A stretch of 64,000 bases of DNA from Celerinatantimonas yamalensis (GTDB lineage Bacteria; Pseudomonadota; Gammaproteobacteria; Enterobacterales; Celerinatantimonadaceae), in contig NZ_JBEQCT010000003.1 in NCBI RefSeq assembly GCF_046054155.1, forward strand, positions 310,001-374,000. Reading direction: 5' to 3'. Shown in pieces: positions 1 to 7,037 of this stretch. The first letter of the stretch is position 1. Every line of letters begins with the position of its first letter. The notes under the pieces are model-generated. The model did not search any database, was not told the DNA's origin, and was given only the letters and a program-made list of their open reading frames with translations. A program made the position numbers and the translations under genes.

Positions 1-7
1 GAAGAGA

Positions 8-1060
8 ATGCGTGTCGCTGATTTTAGTTATGAACTTCCTGAAGAGCTTATTGCCCGTTATCCATCCGAACAGCGTCGTGATTGCCGTTTACTAAGCTTA
101 GATGGCAATAGCGGCGCCATTGAACACCGTCAATTTCCGGATATCGTCAGTTTGATTCATCCAGGTGATCTTTTAGTGTTTAACGACACGCGGGTGATTC
201 CCGCGCGGGTCTATGGTCACAAAGCAACCGGTGGTAAAATTGAAATATTAATTGAACGCGTGCTCGATGAACATCGTGTGTTGGCGCATATGCGTTCATC
301 TAAGCCACCCAAGGAAGGTGCACGGTTACGATTTGCCGATGCATTCGATGCGACCATGTTAGCGCGTCATGACGCATTATTTGAATTGCGTTTTGACGAT
401 GCCAGAGGTGTTTTGGAATTGCTCGATAATTATGGGCATATGCCATTACCTCCCTATATTGACAGGCCTGATGAACAAAGCGATAAAGAACGTTATCAAA
501 CGGTTTATAATCGAGCACCGGGCGCTGTTGCTGCGCCAACCGCTGGTTTACACTTTGATCAAGCATTGATTCAAGAGTTGGAAAACAAAGGCGTTGAGAC
601 AGCTTATGTCACCTTACATGTGGGTGCGGGAACGTTTCAATCGATTCGTGTTGATCATGTTGAAGAGCATCATATGCATAGTGAGTATGCAATTGTCTCG
701 GATTCGGTCGTTGAAAAAGTACTAGCGACCAAAGCTCGAGGGGGACGGGTGATTGCGGTCGGTACGACCTCAGTGCGTTCATTAGAAAGTGCTGCTAAAG
801 CGTGCCAAGATGGTTTGATTGCGCCGTATCTCGATGAAACGGATATATTTATTTATCCCGGCTATCGTTTTGAAGTGATTGATGCCATGATTACCAATTT
901 CCATCTTCCTGAGTCAACTTTAGTGATGTTGGTCAGTGCATTTGCAGGTAAAGAGCATATATTAGGGGCGTATCGCCAAGCGGTTGTGCAGCACTATCAG
1001 TTTTTTAGTTACGGGGATGCGATGTTCATCACTCGACAAGAGAGTTCGACGCCAGCCTAA
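8..1060 (+). CDS. queA: S-adenosylmethionine:tRNA ribosyltransferase-isomerase
   Basis: Cytoplasmic enzyme that moves and isomerises the ribosyl group of SAM onto 7-aminomethyl-7-deazaguanine at the wobble base of GUN-anticodon tRNAs, giving epoxyqueuosine. The 350-residue length is normal for QueA. Family blocks are visible: MRVADFSYELPEELIARYP at the start, LLVFNDTRVIPARVYG near residue 57, APTAGLHFD near 175, YVTLHVGAGTF near 200 and ITNFHLPESTL near 295. The start ATG is preceded by GAAGAG at the window edge. It is followed at once by tgt, the preceding step of the same pathway, and then by yajC-secD-secF, an order common in gammaproteobacteria. Its promoter lies outside the window. Confidence 0.97.
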   Translation: MRVADFSYELPEELIARYPSEQRRDCRLLSLDGNSGAIEHRQFPDIVSLIHPGDLLVFNDTRVIPARVYGHKATGGKIEILIERVLDEHRVLAHMRSSKPPKEGARLRFADAFDATMLARHDALFELRFDDARGVLELLDNYGHMPLPPYIDRPDEQSDKERYQTVYNRAPGAVAAPTAGLHFDQALIQELENKGVETAYVTLHVGAGTFQSIRVDHVEEHHMHSEYAIVSDSVVEKVLATKARGGRVIAVGTTSVRSLESAAKACQDGLIAPYLDETDIFIYPGYRFEVIDAMITNFHLPESTLVMLVSAFAGKEHILGAYRQAVVQHYQFFSYGDAMFITRQESSTPA

Positions 1061-1080
1061 TTTTTTTGGAAAAATGGACG

Positions 1081-2226
1081 ATGAAATACGAATTATTTAA
1101 TACCGATGGTAAAGCGCGGCGCGGTCAACTTGTCTTTGAACGTGGTTGTGTGCAAACGCCTGCGTTTATGCCTGTTGGTACCTATGGCACCGTAAAAGGA
1201 ATGACCCCTGAAGAAGTGAGCGCCACAGGTGCTGAAATTATATTGGGGAATACCTTCCATTTATGGTTACGTCCCGGCCAAGCGGTGATGCGCAAGCATG
1301 GCGATTTGCATGATTTTATGAATTGGTCTGGCCCCATTCTGACTGACTCCGGTGGATTCCAAGTATTTAGTTTGGGCGATATTCGTAAAATCACCGAGGA
1401 GGGCGTGCATTTCCGTAATCCAGTTAACGGTGAAAAGATCTTTTTAAGCCCTGAAAAATCAATGGAAATTCAGTACGATTTGGGTTCTGATATCGTCATG
1501 ATTTTCGATGAATGTACGCCATATCCAGCCACAGAAATTGAAGCTGAAAAATCCATGCAGATGTCTCTACGCTGGGCTGCTAGAAGTCGCCAGCGATTTG
1601 ACGAATTAGGCAATCCCAATGCCTTATTTGGGATTATTCAAGGTGGCGTGTATGAGCACTTGCGAGATGTTTCATTGGATGGGCTGCTCAAAGTTGGGTT
1701 CGATGGCTACGCCATTGGTGGGTTGGCTGTCGGTGAGCCAAAACCAGATATGCATCGGATTTTAACGCATGTTACCGATAAAATCCCCGCCAACAAACCC
1801 CGTTATTTAATGGGGGTAGGTAAACCAGAAGATTTGGTCGAAGGGGTTCGCCGTGGGGTTGATATGTTTGATTGCGTGATGCCGACACGTAATGCGCGTA
1901 ATGGTCATTTATTCACCGCTGATGGGGTGATTAAAATCCGTAATGCGCGCCACCGCGATGATACCAGTTCACTGGAAGAGGCTTGTGATTGCTACACTTG
2001 CAAAAACTATTCACGGGCCTATTTGCACCATTTAGATAAATGTAATGAAATTCTCGGGGCAAGACTCAATACCATCCATAATTTGCGGTATTATCAACGT
2101 TTAATGGTTGGTTTGCGTGATGCGATCGAACAGAGTAAATTAGATGCTTTTGTGAAAGATTTCTATGAGCGTTTAGGGCGAGAAGTCCCGCCGTTAGACG
2201 ACACAACTGATTTTAACAATAACTAA
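1081..2226 (+). CDS. tgt: tRNA-guanine transglycosylase
   Basis: Exchanges the wobble guanine of Asp, Asn, His and Tyr tRNAs for preQ1, the base later converted by QueA. The 381 residues carry the catalytic blocks ILTDSGGFQVFSL (first active-site Asp, near residue 90), IQGGVY (near 188), AIGGLAVGEP, and the nucleophile context GVDMFDCVMPTRNARNG (near 262). The zinc site is the CDCYTCKNY cysteine cluster plus a following His. An in-frame TTG lies 15 bases upstream, but the ATG at 1081 matches the family N-terminus (MKYELFNTDGKARRG) and has GGAAAA about nine bases before it. The gene is 20 bases after queA, so the two are probably one transcript. Confidence 0.97.
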   Translation: MKYELFNTDGKARRGQLVFERGCVQTPAFMPVGTYGTVKGMTPEEVSATGAEIILGNTFHLWLRPGQAVMRKHGDLHDFMNWSGPILTDSGGFQVFSLGDIRKITEEGVHFRNPVNGEKIFLSPEKSMEIQYDLGSDIVMIFDECTPYPATEIEAEKSMQMSLRWAARSRQRFDELGNPNALFGIIQGGVYEHLRDVSLDGLLKVGFDGYAIGGLAVGEPKPDMHRILTHVTDKIPANKPRYLMGVGKPEDLVEGVRRGVDMFDCVMPTRNARNGHLFTADGVIKIRNARHRDDTSSLEEACDCYTCKNYSRAYLHHLDKCNEILGARLNTIHNLRYYQRLMVGLRDAIEQSKLDAFVKDFYERLGREVPPLDDTTDFNNN

Positions 2227-2242
2227 GGAATATGAGGACAAA

Positions 2243-2578
2243 ATGAGCTTTTTTATTACTCCTGCTTATGCCGCGGGTGGAGCACAACCTGCAGGCGGTG
2301 GTTTTGAGCTGATCATTATGATGGTCGTTTTTGCAGCGATTTTTTATTTTTTGATCTTCCGTCCCCAATCAAAACGGGCTAAGGAACAGCGTAATTTATT
2401 GTCTGCATTGGCAAAAGGCGATGAAGTACTGACCACTGGTGGCTTAATTGGCCGTATCACTAAAATCTCTGACGATACTGATTACCTTCAGTTAAGTCTT
2501 AGTGAAGATACAACGATTGTCATCAAAAAAGATTTTGTTTCAGCTGTACTGCCTAAAGGTACACTGAAGTCTATTTAA
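2243..2578 (+). CDS. yajC: Sec translocon accessory subunit YajC
   Basis: Small inner-membrane protein that joins SecD and SecF in the Sec holotranslocon. The 111 residues contain one hydrophobic segment (about 22-42, rich in Ile, Met and Phe) ending in the family motif FYFLIFRPQSKRAKEQ, then a soluble cytoplasmic domain with GDEVLTTGGLIGRI and the C-terminal VKKD-like stretch. A GAGG ribosome site lies seven bases before the ATG. It sits 16 bases after tgt and 24 before secD, the standard order. Confidence 0.96.
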   Translation: MSFFITPAYAAGGAQPAGGGFELIIMMVVFAAIFYFLIFRPQSKRAKEQRNLLSALAKGDEVLTTGGLIGRITKISDDTDYLQLSLSEDTTIVIKKDFVSAVLPKGTLKSI

Positions 2579-2602
2579 TTTTGCCTGACCAGGGGTAGCG
2601 CT

Positions 2603-4465
2603 TTGTTAAATAAATACCCGTGGTGGAAAACCCTGATGGTGGTGCTTGTCATCTTCATTGGGGTTCTCTACGCACTCCCAAATATTTACGGTGATGATCC
2701 AGCTATTCAGATATCAGCCACACGCGGTCACCAAGTTGACTTGGCCCAAGTGAAGACAATCCGTGATTATTTGAAAAAAGAAAAAATCGATGTCAAATCG
2801 GTTGCTCTGACTCAAGATCAACTTCTGATTCGTCTTCGTCATATCACAGACCAAGTGAAAACGCGTGATCTACTCAAACAATTGCTCGGTGAAAATTATG
2901 TTGTGGCTTTAAATTTGGCACCGGCAACACCTGAGTGGTTAAAAATGATTGGTGGTCAACCCTTAAAACTTGGGCTTGATCTACGCGGCGGTGTGCACTT
3001 CTTAATGGAAGTGGACATGAATGCGGCAGTTGCGAAAGCACGCGAACAGATGGTCCAGGATTTTCGTAGTGATTTAAGAGAGCAAAACATCCGTTACATG
3101 GGTGCACTGATCCAGCCTAATAAAGGGGTTGTGATGCGTTTTGCTAATGCTACCGAACGTTCTAAAGCTGAAGATTTTCTGAATAGTCGTTATCGCAATC
3201 AATATCAGTTCCAAGAGCTACAACAAGATGGAGCATTGATTTTACTTGCTAGTATGACTGATCAACAGCTTCAACAGACTCGCGAATACGCTCTGCAACA
3301 AAACATCACAATTATCCGTAACCGTGTCAATGAATTAGGTGTCGCTCAACCTGTTGTGCAGCGCCAAGGTAATGATCAAATTGTGGTTGAATTGCCAGGG
3401 ATCCAAGATACAGCTCGCGCTAAAGAGATCTTAGGCGCTACGGCAACGCTGCAATTTAGAATGGTTGATAATAATGCTGATCCAACGGCATTGGCACAAG
3501 GGCATGTTCCACCTGGTTCTGAGCTCTATCATCGTTCTAACGGCCAACCGATCGCACTGTATAAGCAGGTGGTATTAACTGGGGATCATATTGTTGGCGC
3601 AAAATCAGCGTTCGATCAATATAATCAGCCACAGGTCAATATCGATCTGGATAGTCAGGGCGGTAGCCGTATGGCTGCTATTACACGGACCAATATCGGA
3701 AAGCCGATGGCGACATTGTTTATCGAATATAAACCGACGCATAAAAAAGATGCTAAGGGGAAAACAATTTTCCAACGTCATACCGAGGTGATTAACGTTG
3801 CGACGATTCAATCACGACTGGGACGCAGCTTCCGTATTACTGGATTAGATTCACCGAGTGATGCACAAAACCTTGCGTTGTTGCTGCGAGCTGGGGCGTT
3901 GATTGCGCCGATTCAGATTGTCGAAGAGCGCACCATCGGCCCAAGTTTAGGGCAAGAAAATATTAACCGTGGGATTGAAGCCATTGCGGTTGGTCTGATT
4001 GCCTTGTTAATTTTCATGCCGTTGTATTATCGCAAGTTTGGTTTAGTGGCCAACTTAGCGTTGGTATGCAATGTGGTGATGATTATTGGTATCATGTCGA
4101 TGATTCCAGGGGCAACATTGACGCTGCCCGGTATGGCAGGGATTGTCTTAACAGTGGGGATGGCGGTGGACTCCAATGTGTTGATTTTTGAGCGTATCCG
4201 AGAGGAGTTACGCGAAGGTCGCACTGTACAGCAGGCCATCTACTATGGTTATAGTAATGCCTTATCGAGTATTGCCGACTCCAATATTACGACGTTACTG
4301 ACTTCCATTATTTTGTTCTCCGTTGGCAGCGGCGCCGTCAAGGGGTTCGCTGTGACACTAGCGATTGGGATTATGACCTCGATGTTTACCGCGATTATTG
4401 GTACTCGTACCATTGTTAATCTCGTGTGGGGTGGTCGTCATCGTATTAACAAGCTGTCAATTTAG
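2603..4465 (+). CDS. secD: protein translocase subunit SecD
   Basis: Membrane subunit that, with SecF, uses the proton gradient to pull secreted proteins out of SecYEG on the periplasmic side. The 620 residues show the SecD plan: one N-terminal TM helix (about 8-27), a large periplasmic domain with LGLDLRGGVHFLMEVDM near residue 125 and VELPGIQDTARAKEILGAT near 260, then five TM helices from about residue 450, including LTVGMAVDSNVLIFERIREEL, whose acidic residue is the expected proton-relay site. The start is a TTG (reads MLNKYPWWK, matching E. coli MLNRYP), with AGGGG seven bases upstream; no ATG fits. It lies eight bases before secF. Confidence 0.97.
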   Translation: MLNKYPWWKTLMVVLVIFIGVLYALPNIYGDDPAIQISATRGHQVDLAQVKTIRDYLKKEKIDVKSVALTQDQLLIRLRHITDQVKTRDLLKQLLGENYVVALNLAPATPEWLKMIGGQPLKLGLDLRGGVHFLMEVDMNAAVAKAREQMVQDFRSDLREQNIRYMGALIQPNKGVVMRFANATERSKAEDFLNSRYRNQYQFQELQQDGALILLASMTDQQLQQTREYALQQNITIIRNRVNELGVAQPVVQRQGNDQIVVELPGIQDTARAKEILGATATLQFRMVDNNADPTALAQGHVPPGSELYHRSNGQPIALYKQVVLTGDHIVGAKSAFDQYNQPQVNIDLDSQGGSRMAAITRTNIGKPMATLFIEYKPTHKKDAKGKTIFQRHTEVINVATIQSRLGRSFRITGLDSPSDAQNLALLLRAGALIAPIQIVEERTIGPSLGQENINRGIEAIAVGLIALLIFMPLYYRKFGLVANLALVCNVVMIIGIMSMIPGATLTLPGMAGIVLTVGMAVDSNVLIFERIREELREGRTVQQAIYYGYSNALSSIADSNITTLLTSIILFSVGSGAVKGFAVTLAIGIMTSMFTAIIGTRTIVNLVWGGRHRINKLSI

Positions 4466-4473
4466 GAGGTTGT

Positions 4474-5418
4474 GTGATTTCGTTATTTAAACCTAGAGGC
4501 ACAGTTGATTTCATGGGGCATAATAAATTGTCCATGATATTAAGTGTTGTCTTAACCATTGCCTCGCTTGTTTTATTGGCGACCCGCGGTTTGAATTTTG
4601 GACTAGATTTCACTGGCGGGACGTTAGTGGAAGTTCAGTTCCAGAAAAATATCGATCTGCAGGATGTTCGCCACGCTATGGCGCAGCAGAATTTCAAAGA
4701 TGTGGTAGCACAAAACTTTGGTGCCCGCGGTGATGTACTGTTACGCATGAAGCCGTCCAGCAATAATAATGCTGAGCAGATCGGTGACAAAGTGATGGGA
4801 ATATTGCAAACACTTGATAAAAACGTGCAAATGAAACGCATCGAGTTTGTCGGTCCAAGTGTCGGCAGTGATCTAGCAGAGCAAGGAGGACTTGCCATTT
4901 TGGCCGCCTTAGGTTGTATTCTGATCTACGTGGCCTTTCGTTTCGAATGGCGGTTTGCGGTAGGGGCTGTGTTAGCTTTAGCTCATGATACGATTTTAAC
5001 TCTTGGGTTATTTTCGATGATGCGAGTGCAGTTCGATTTAACCGTGGTGGCTGGTTTATTAACTCTGATTGGCTATTCATTGAACGATACTATCGTTGTA
5101 TGCGATAGGATCCGCGAGAATTTTCGTAAGATCCGTAAAGGCGCTCCACGGGATATTATCAATGCATCGATTACTCAGGTTTTTAGCCGTACGATCATTA
5201 CCTCGGCCACCACTGCGATGGTGCTGGCGGTCTTGTTCTTCTTAGGGGGCAACCTGATCCATAGCTTTGCGACTGCGATGTTATTCGGGATTATTGTCGG
5301 GACCCACTCCTCTATCTATGTAGCTAGCTCGTTGGCGCTGTGGCTAGGGGTAAAAAAAGAAGACTTTATGCCAAAAGTTATCGAAAAAGAAGGTGCGGAT
5401 CAAAAGCCACTTCTGTAA
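4474..5418 (+). CDS. secF: protein translocase subunit SecF
   Basis: Partner of SecD in the Sec holotranslocon. The 314 residues contain an N-terminal TM helix (about 20-38), the periplasmic motif LNFGLDFTGGTLVEV (about 40-54), and five C-terminal TM helices with LIGYSLNDTIVVCDRIREN near residue 200, the conserved Asp-bearing helix. The start is GTG, placed four bases after a perfect AGGAGG that overlaps the secD stop region, so translation is likely coupled to secD. A strong intrinsic terminator follows 16 bases after the stop. Confidence 0.97.
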   Translation: MISLFKPRGTVDFMGHNKLSMILSVVLTIASLVLLATRGLNFGLDFTGGTLVEVQFQKNIDLQDVRHAMAQQNFKDVVAQNFGARGDVLLRMKPSSNNNAEQIGDKVMGILQTLDKNVQMKRIEFVGPSVGSDLAEQGGLAILAALGCILIYVAFRFEWRFAVGAVLALAHDTILTLGLFSMMRVQFDLTVVAGLLTLIGYSLNDTIVVCDRIRENFRKIRKGAPRDIINASITQVFSRTIITSATTAMVLAVLFFLGGNLIHSFATAMLFGIIVGTHSSIYVASSLALWLGVKKEDFMPKVIEKEGADQKPLL

Positions 5419-5434
5419 TTGTTGTTGTTAGTTT

Positions 5435-5463
5435 AAAAGCGGCTTAAGAAGCCGCTTTTTTTA
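5435..5463 (+). terminator. intrinsic terminator of the secDF operon
   Basis: The arms AGCGGCTT and AAGCCGCT, extended by A/T pairs, enclose a three-base loop and are followed by seven T. It lies 16 bases after the secF stop and ends the queA-secF transcript. Confidence 0.9.
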
Positions 5464-5763
5464 TGCCTGTCATATATCCCTATTTAGTCAATCTGTCTTG
5501 CCTACTCACTCATTTACTTGCTCATCCGTTCCTTGCTGAGCCAAGATCGATGACTTACGACTCGATGTCTGTGGAAATGAAGCGGGACATTTTCGCTATT
5601 GCGAGTGAGCCCTTATGATCTTTAGGTTAAGCGCAATTGTAGTGTTGATTGGCTATGGCAATTGCTGCTTTGGCACTCATGTCTGAGTAATTACCAAAAT
5701 ATGCAAAAAACTAATCAATGATTATCTTTTAATGAGTATTAGCACTTTAAGATGGACAAGGAC
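5464..5763. other. intergenic region upstream of cqsA
   Basis: About 300 AT-rich bases between the secF terminator and the cqsA leader. No open frame, tRNA or recognisable operator was found. It must carry the cqsA promoter; I could not pick a -35/-10 pair with confidence. Confidence 0.5.
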
Positions 5764-5790
5764 GTTGATCACTTACCCCAAGTGGTCAAC
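5764..5790 (+). promoter_or_regulatory. hairpin in the cqsA leader
   Basis: Inverted repeat GTTGATCACTT / AAGTGGTCAAC with loop ACCCC: an 11-pair stem with one U-G pair if read as + strand RNA. It ends directly at an AGGAGG (5791-5796), so it sits immediately beside a ribosome-binding sequence. There is no T-run, so it is not a terminator. A dyad operator in DNA is the alternative reading. Confidence 0.55.
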
Positions 5791-5801
5791 AGGAGGCAAT
5801 T

Positions 5802-5858
5802 GTGCCTAATCTATCTAAGGAGCTAACAAGCTATGTCTTACACAAAAGAATTACCTGA
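5802..5858 (+). CDS. possible 18-codon minicistron overlapping the cqsA start
   Basis: GTG codon five bases after a perfect AGGAGG, giving an 18-residue frame that reads MPNLSKELTSYVLHKRIT if GTG starts, and stopping at TGA inside cqsA. It is out of frame with cqsA (offset 31 bases). The cqsA ribosome site (AAGGAG, 5817-5822) lies inside it. If translated, it could couple or interfere with cqsA translation. There is no homology evidence; it rests on the ribosome-site geometry alone and may be spurious. Confidence 0.25.
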   Translation: MPNLSKELTSYVLHKRIT

Positions 5859-7005
5859 TTTTATTCAATCGCGCATTGATTTTTATGTTGATGACCTGAT
5901 TAAAGCGAATAAAAATGGTAAGCATTTGGTATTGGGGCAACGGCCTAAACCCAATGATATTGTTTTACAGAGCAATGATTATTTATGTTTGGCCAATGAT
6001 CAGCAAATCCGAGCTCGTCTTCAGCGCTCACTTGAGACGACTCAAGATAGTATCTTGATGTCGGCTATCTTTTTACAGGATGAACAATCCAAGCCAACCC
6101 TAGAGCGTGATCTAGCTGAATTTGTGCATTTTGACCATTGTCTGTTATCGCAATCAGGATGGAATGCTAACACGTCGCTACTACAGGCTGTCTGTGCACC
6201 CGATAGCCACGTCTATATCGATTTTTTTGCACATATGTCGATTTGGGAGGGCGCGCGCTATGCAAAAGCGCAAACACATTCATTCGTCCATAATAATTGT
6301 GATCATTTGCGTAAACTGATTCAGCGTTATGGACCTGGCGTGATTGCGGTTGATGCGGTTTACAGCACCATTGGCACTTTAGCACCACTTGCAGAATTGG
6401 TCGCTATTGCCAAAGAATACGATTGTGCACTTATGGTTGATGAGTCACATTCGCTAGGGGTTTATGGCGAAAGTGGTCGTGGTTTGGTGGCCCAACTTGG
6501 TTTATCCAAAGAGGTTGATTTTATGACAGCGAGCTTAGCTAAGACCTTTGCCTATCGCGCTGGAGTGATCTGGACCAATAATAATGCCGCGCAATGCATT
6601 CCGTTTGTCAGTTATCCCGCTATTTTCAGTTCGACTATGTTGCCTTATGAACTCGAAGTACTTGATGAAACACTTCAAGTAATTCGCCAAGCAGATCATA
6701 AGCGCAAAGTGCTCTTTGAAAAGGCCGATAACTTACGAATGGGACTTCGTGATTTAGGGGTGAATGTCAAAAGCCAATCGCAAATTATCTCACTGGATAC
6801 CAGTGATGAGCGTAACACTGAGGAGGTTCGTGACTATTTAGAAAGCCACGGCGTATTTGGGGCGGTTTTTTGTCGCCCTGCTACGACTAAAAAGCACAAT
6901 ATCATGCGTTTTTCTGTCAATAGTTCGCTTAACAACCAACAGATCGATCATATGTTGGCTGTCTGTCATGATGCAATGAATAAACATCATTTGGTTATTC
7001 GCTAA
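5833..7005 (+). CDS. cqsA: CAI-1 family autoinducer synthase CqsA
   Basis: PLP-dependent alpha-oxoamine synthase family enzyme that condenses an acyl-CoA with SAM (or an aminobutyrate) to make the alpha-hydroxyketone quorum-sensing precursor of the CAI-1 class. The 390 residues match the length of Vibrio CqsA and differ from KBL/BioF by the CqsA-specific blocks QSNDYLCLAN, LLSQSGWNAN, VYIDFFAHMSIWEGARYA and HNNCDHLR. The PLP lysine is K237 in SLAKTFAYRAG; VDESHSLG (about 202-209) holds the cofactor-contacting Asp and His. The ATG has AAGGAG ten bases upstream. The receptor gene cqsS follows convergently, which secures the assignment. BioF from the same window shares the fold but not these motifs. 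Confidence 0.95.
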   Translation: MSYTKELPDFIQSRIDFYVDDLIKANKNGKHLVLGQRPKPNDIVLQSNDYLCLANDQQIRARLQRSLETTQDSILMSAIFLQDEQSKPTLERDLAEFVHFDHCLLSQSGWNANTSLLQAVCAPDSHVYIDFFAHMSIWEGARYAKAQTHSFVHNNCDHLRKLIQRYGPGVIAVDAVYSTIGTLAPLAELVAIAKEYDCALMVDESHSLGVYGESGRGLVAQLGLSKEVDFMTASLAKTFAYRAGVIWTNNNAAQCIPFVSYPAIFSSTMLPYELEVLDETLQVIRQADHKRKVLFEKADNLRMGLRDLGVNVKSQSQIISLDTSDERNTEEVRDYLESHGVFGAVFCRPATTKKHNIMRFSVNSSLNNQQIDHMLAVCHDAMNKHHLVIR

Positions 7006-7011
7006 GTACTC

Positions 7012-7037
7012 ATAGCCCCAAGTTTACTTGGGGCTAT
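7012..7037. terminator. bidirectional hairpin between cqsA and cqsS
   Basis: ATAGCCCCAAG and CTTGGGGCTAT pair over 11 bases around a TTTA loop. It begins seven bases after the cqsA stop and its right arm includes the cqsS stop codon. T-tracts are short, so termination may be partial. It is the only candidate terminator for both convergent genes. Confidence 0.65.

Noticed and set aside
300..569. Overlapping frames on both strands inside queA
   Set aside because: Shadows of queA; no ribosome site or family similarity. The same applies to many similar frames inside other genes.
5833..7005. Annotation as BioF or 2-amino-3-ketobutyrate CoA ligase
   Set aside because: A true bioF is present at 44979; this gene carries CqsA-specific blocks and neighbours cqsS.
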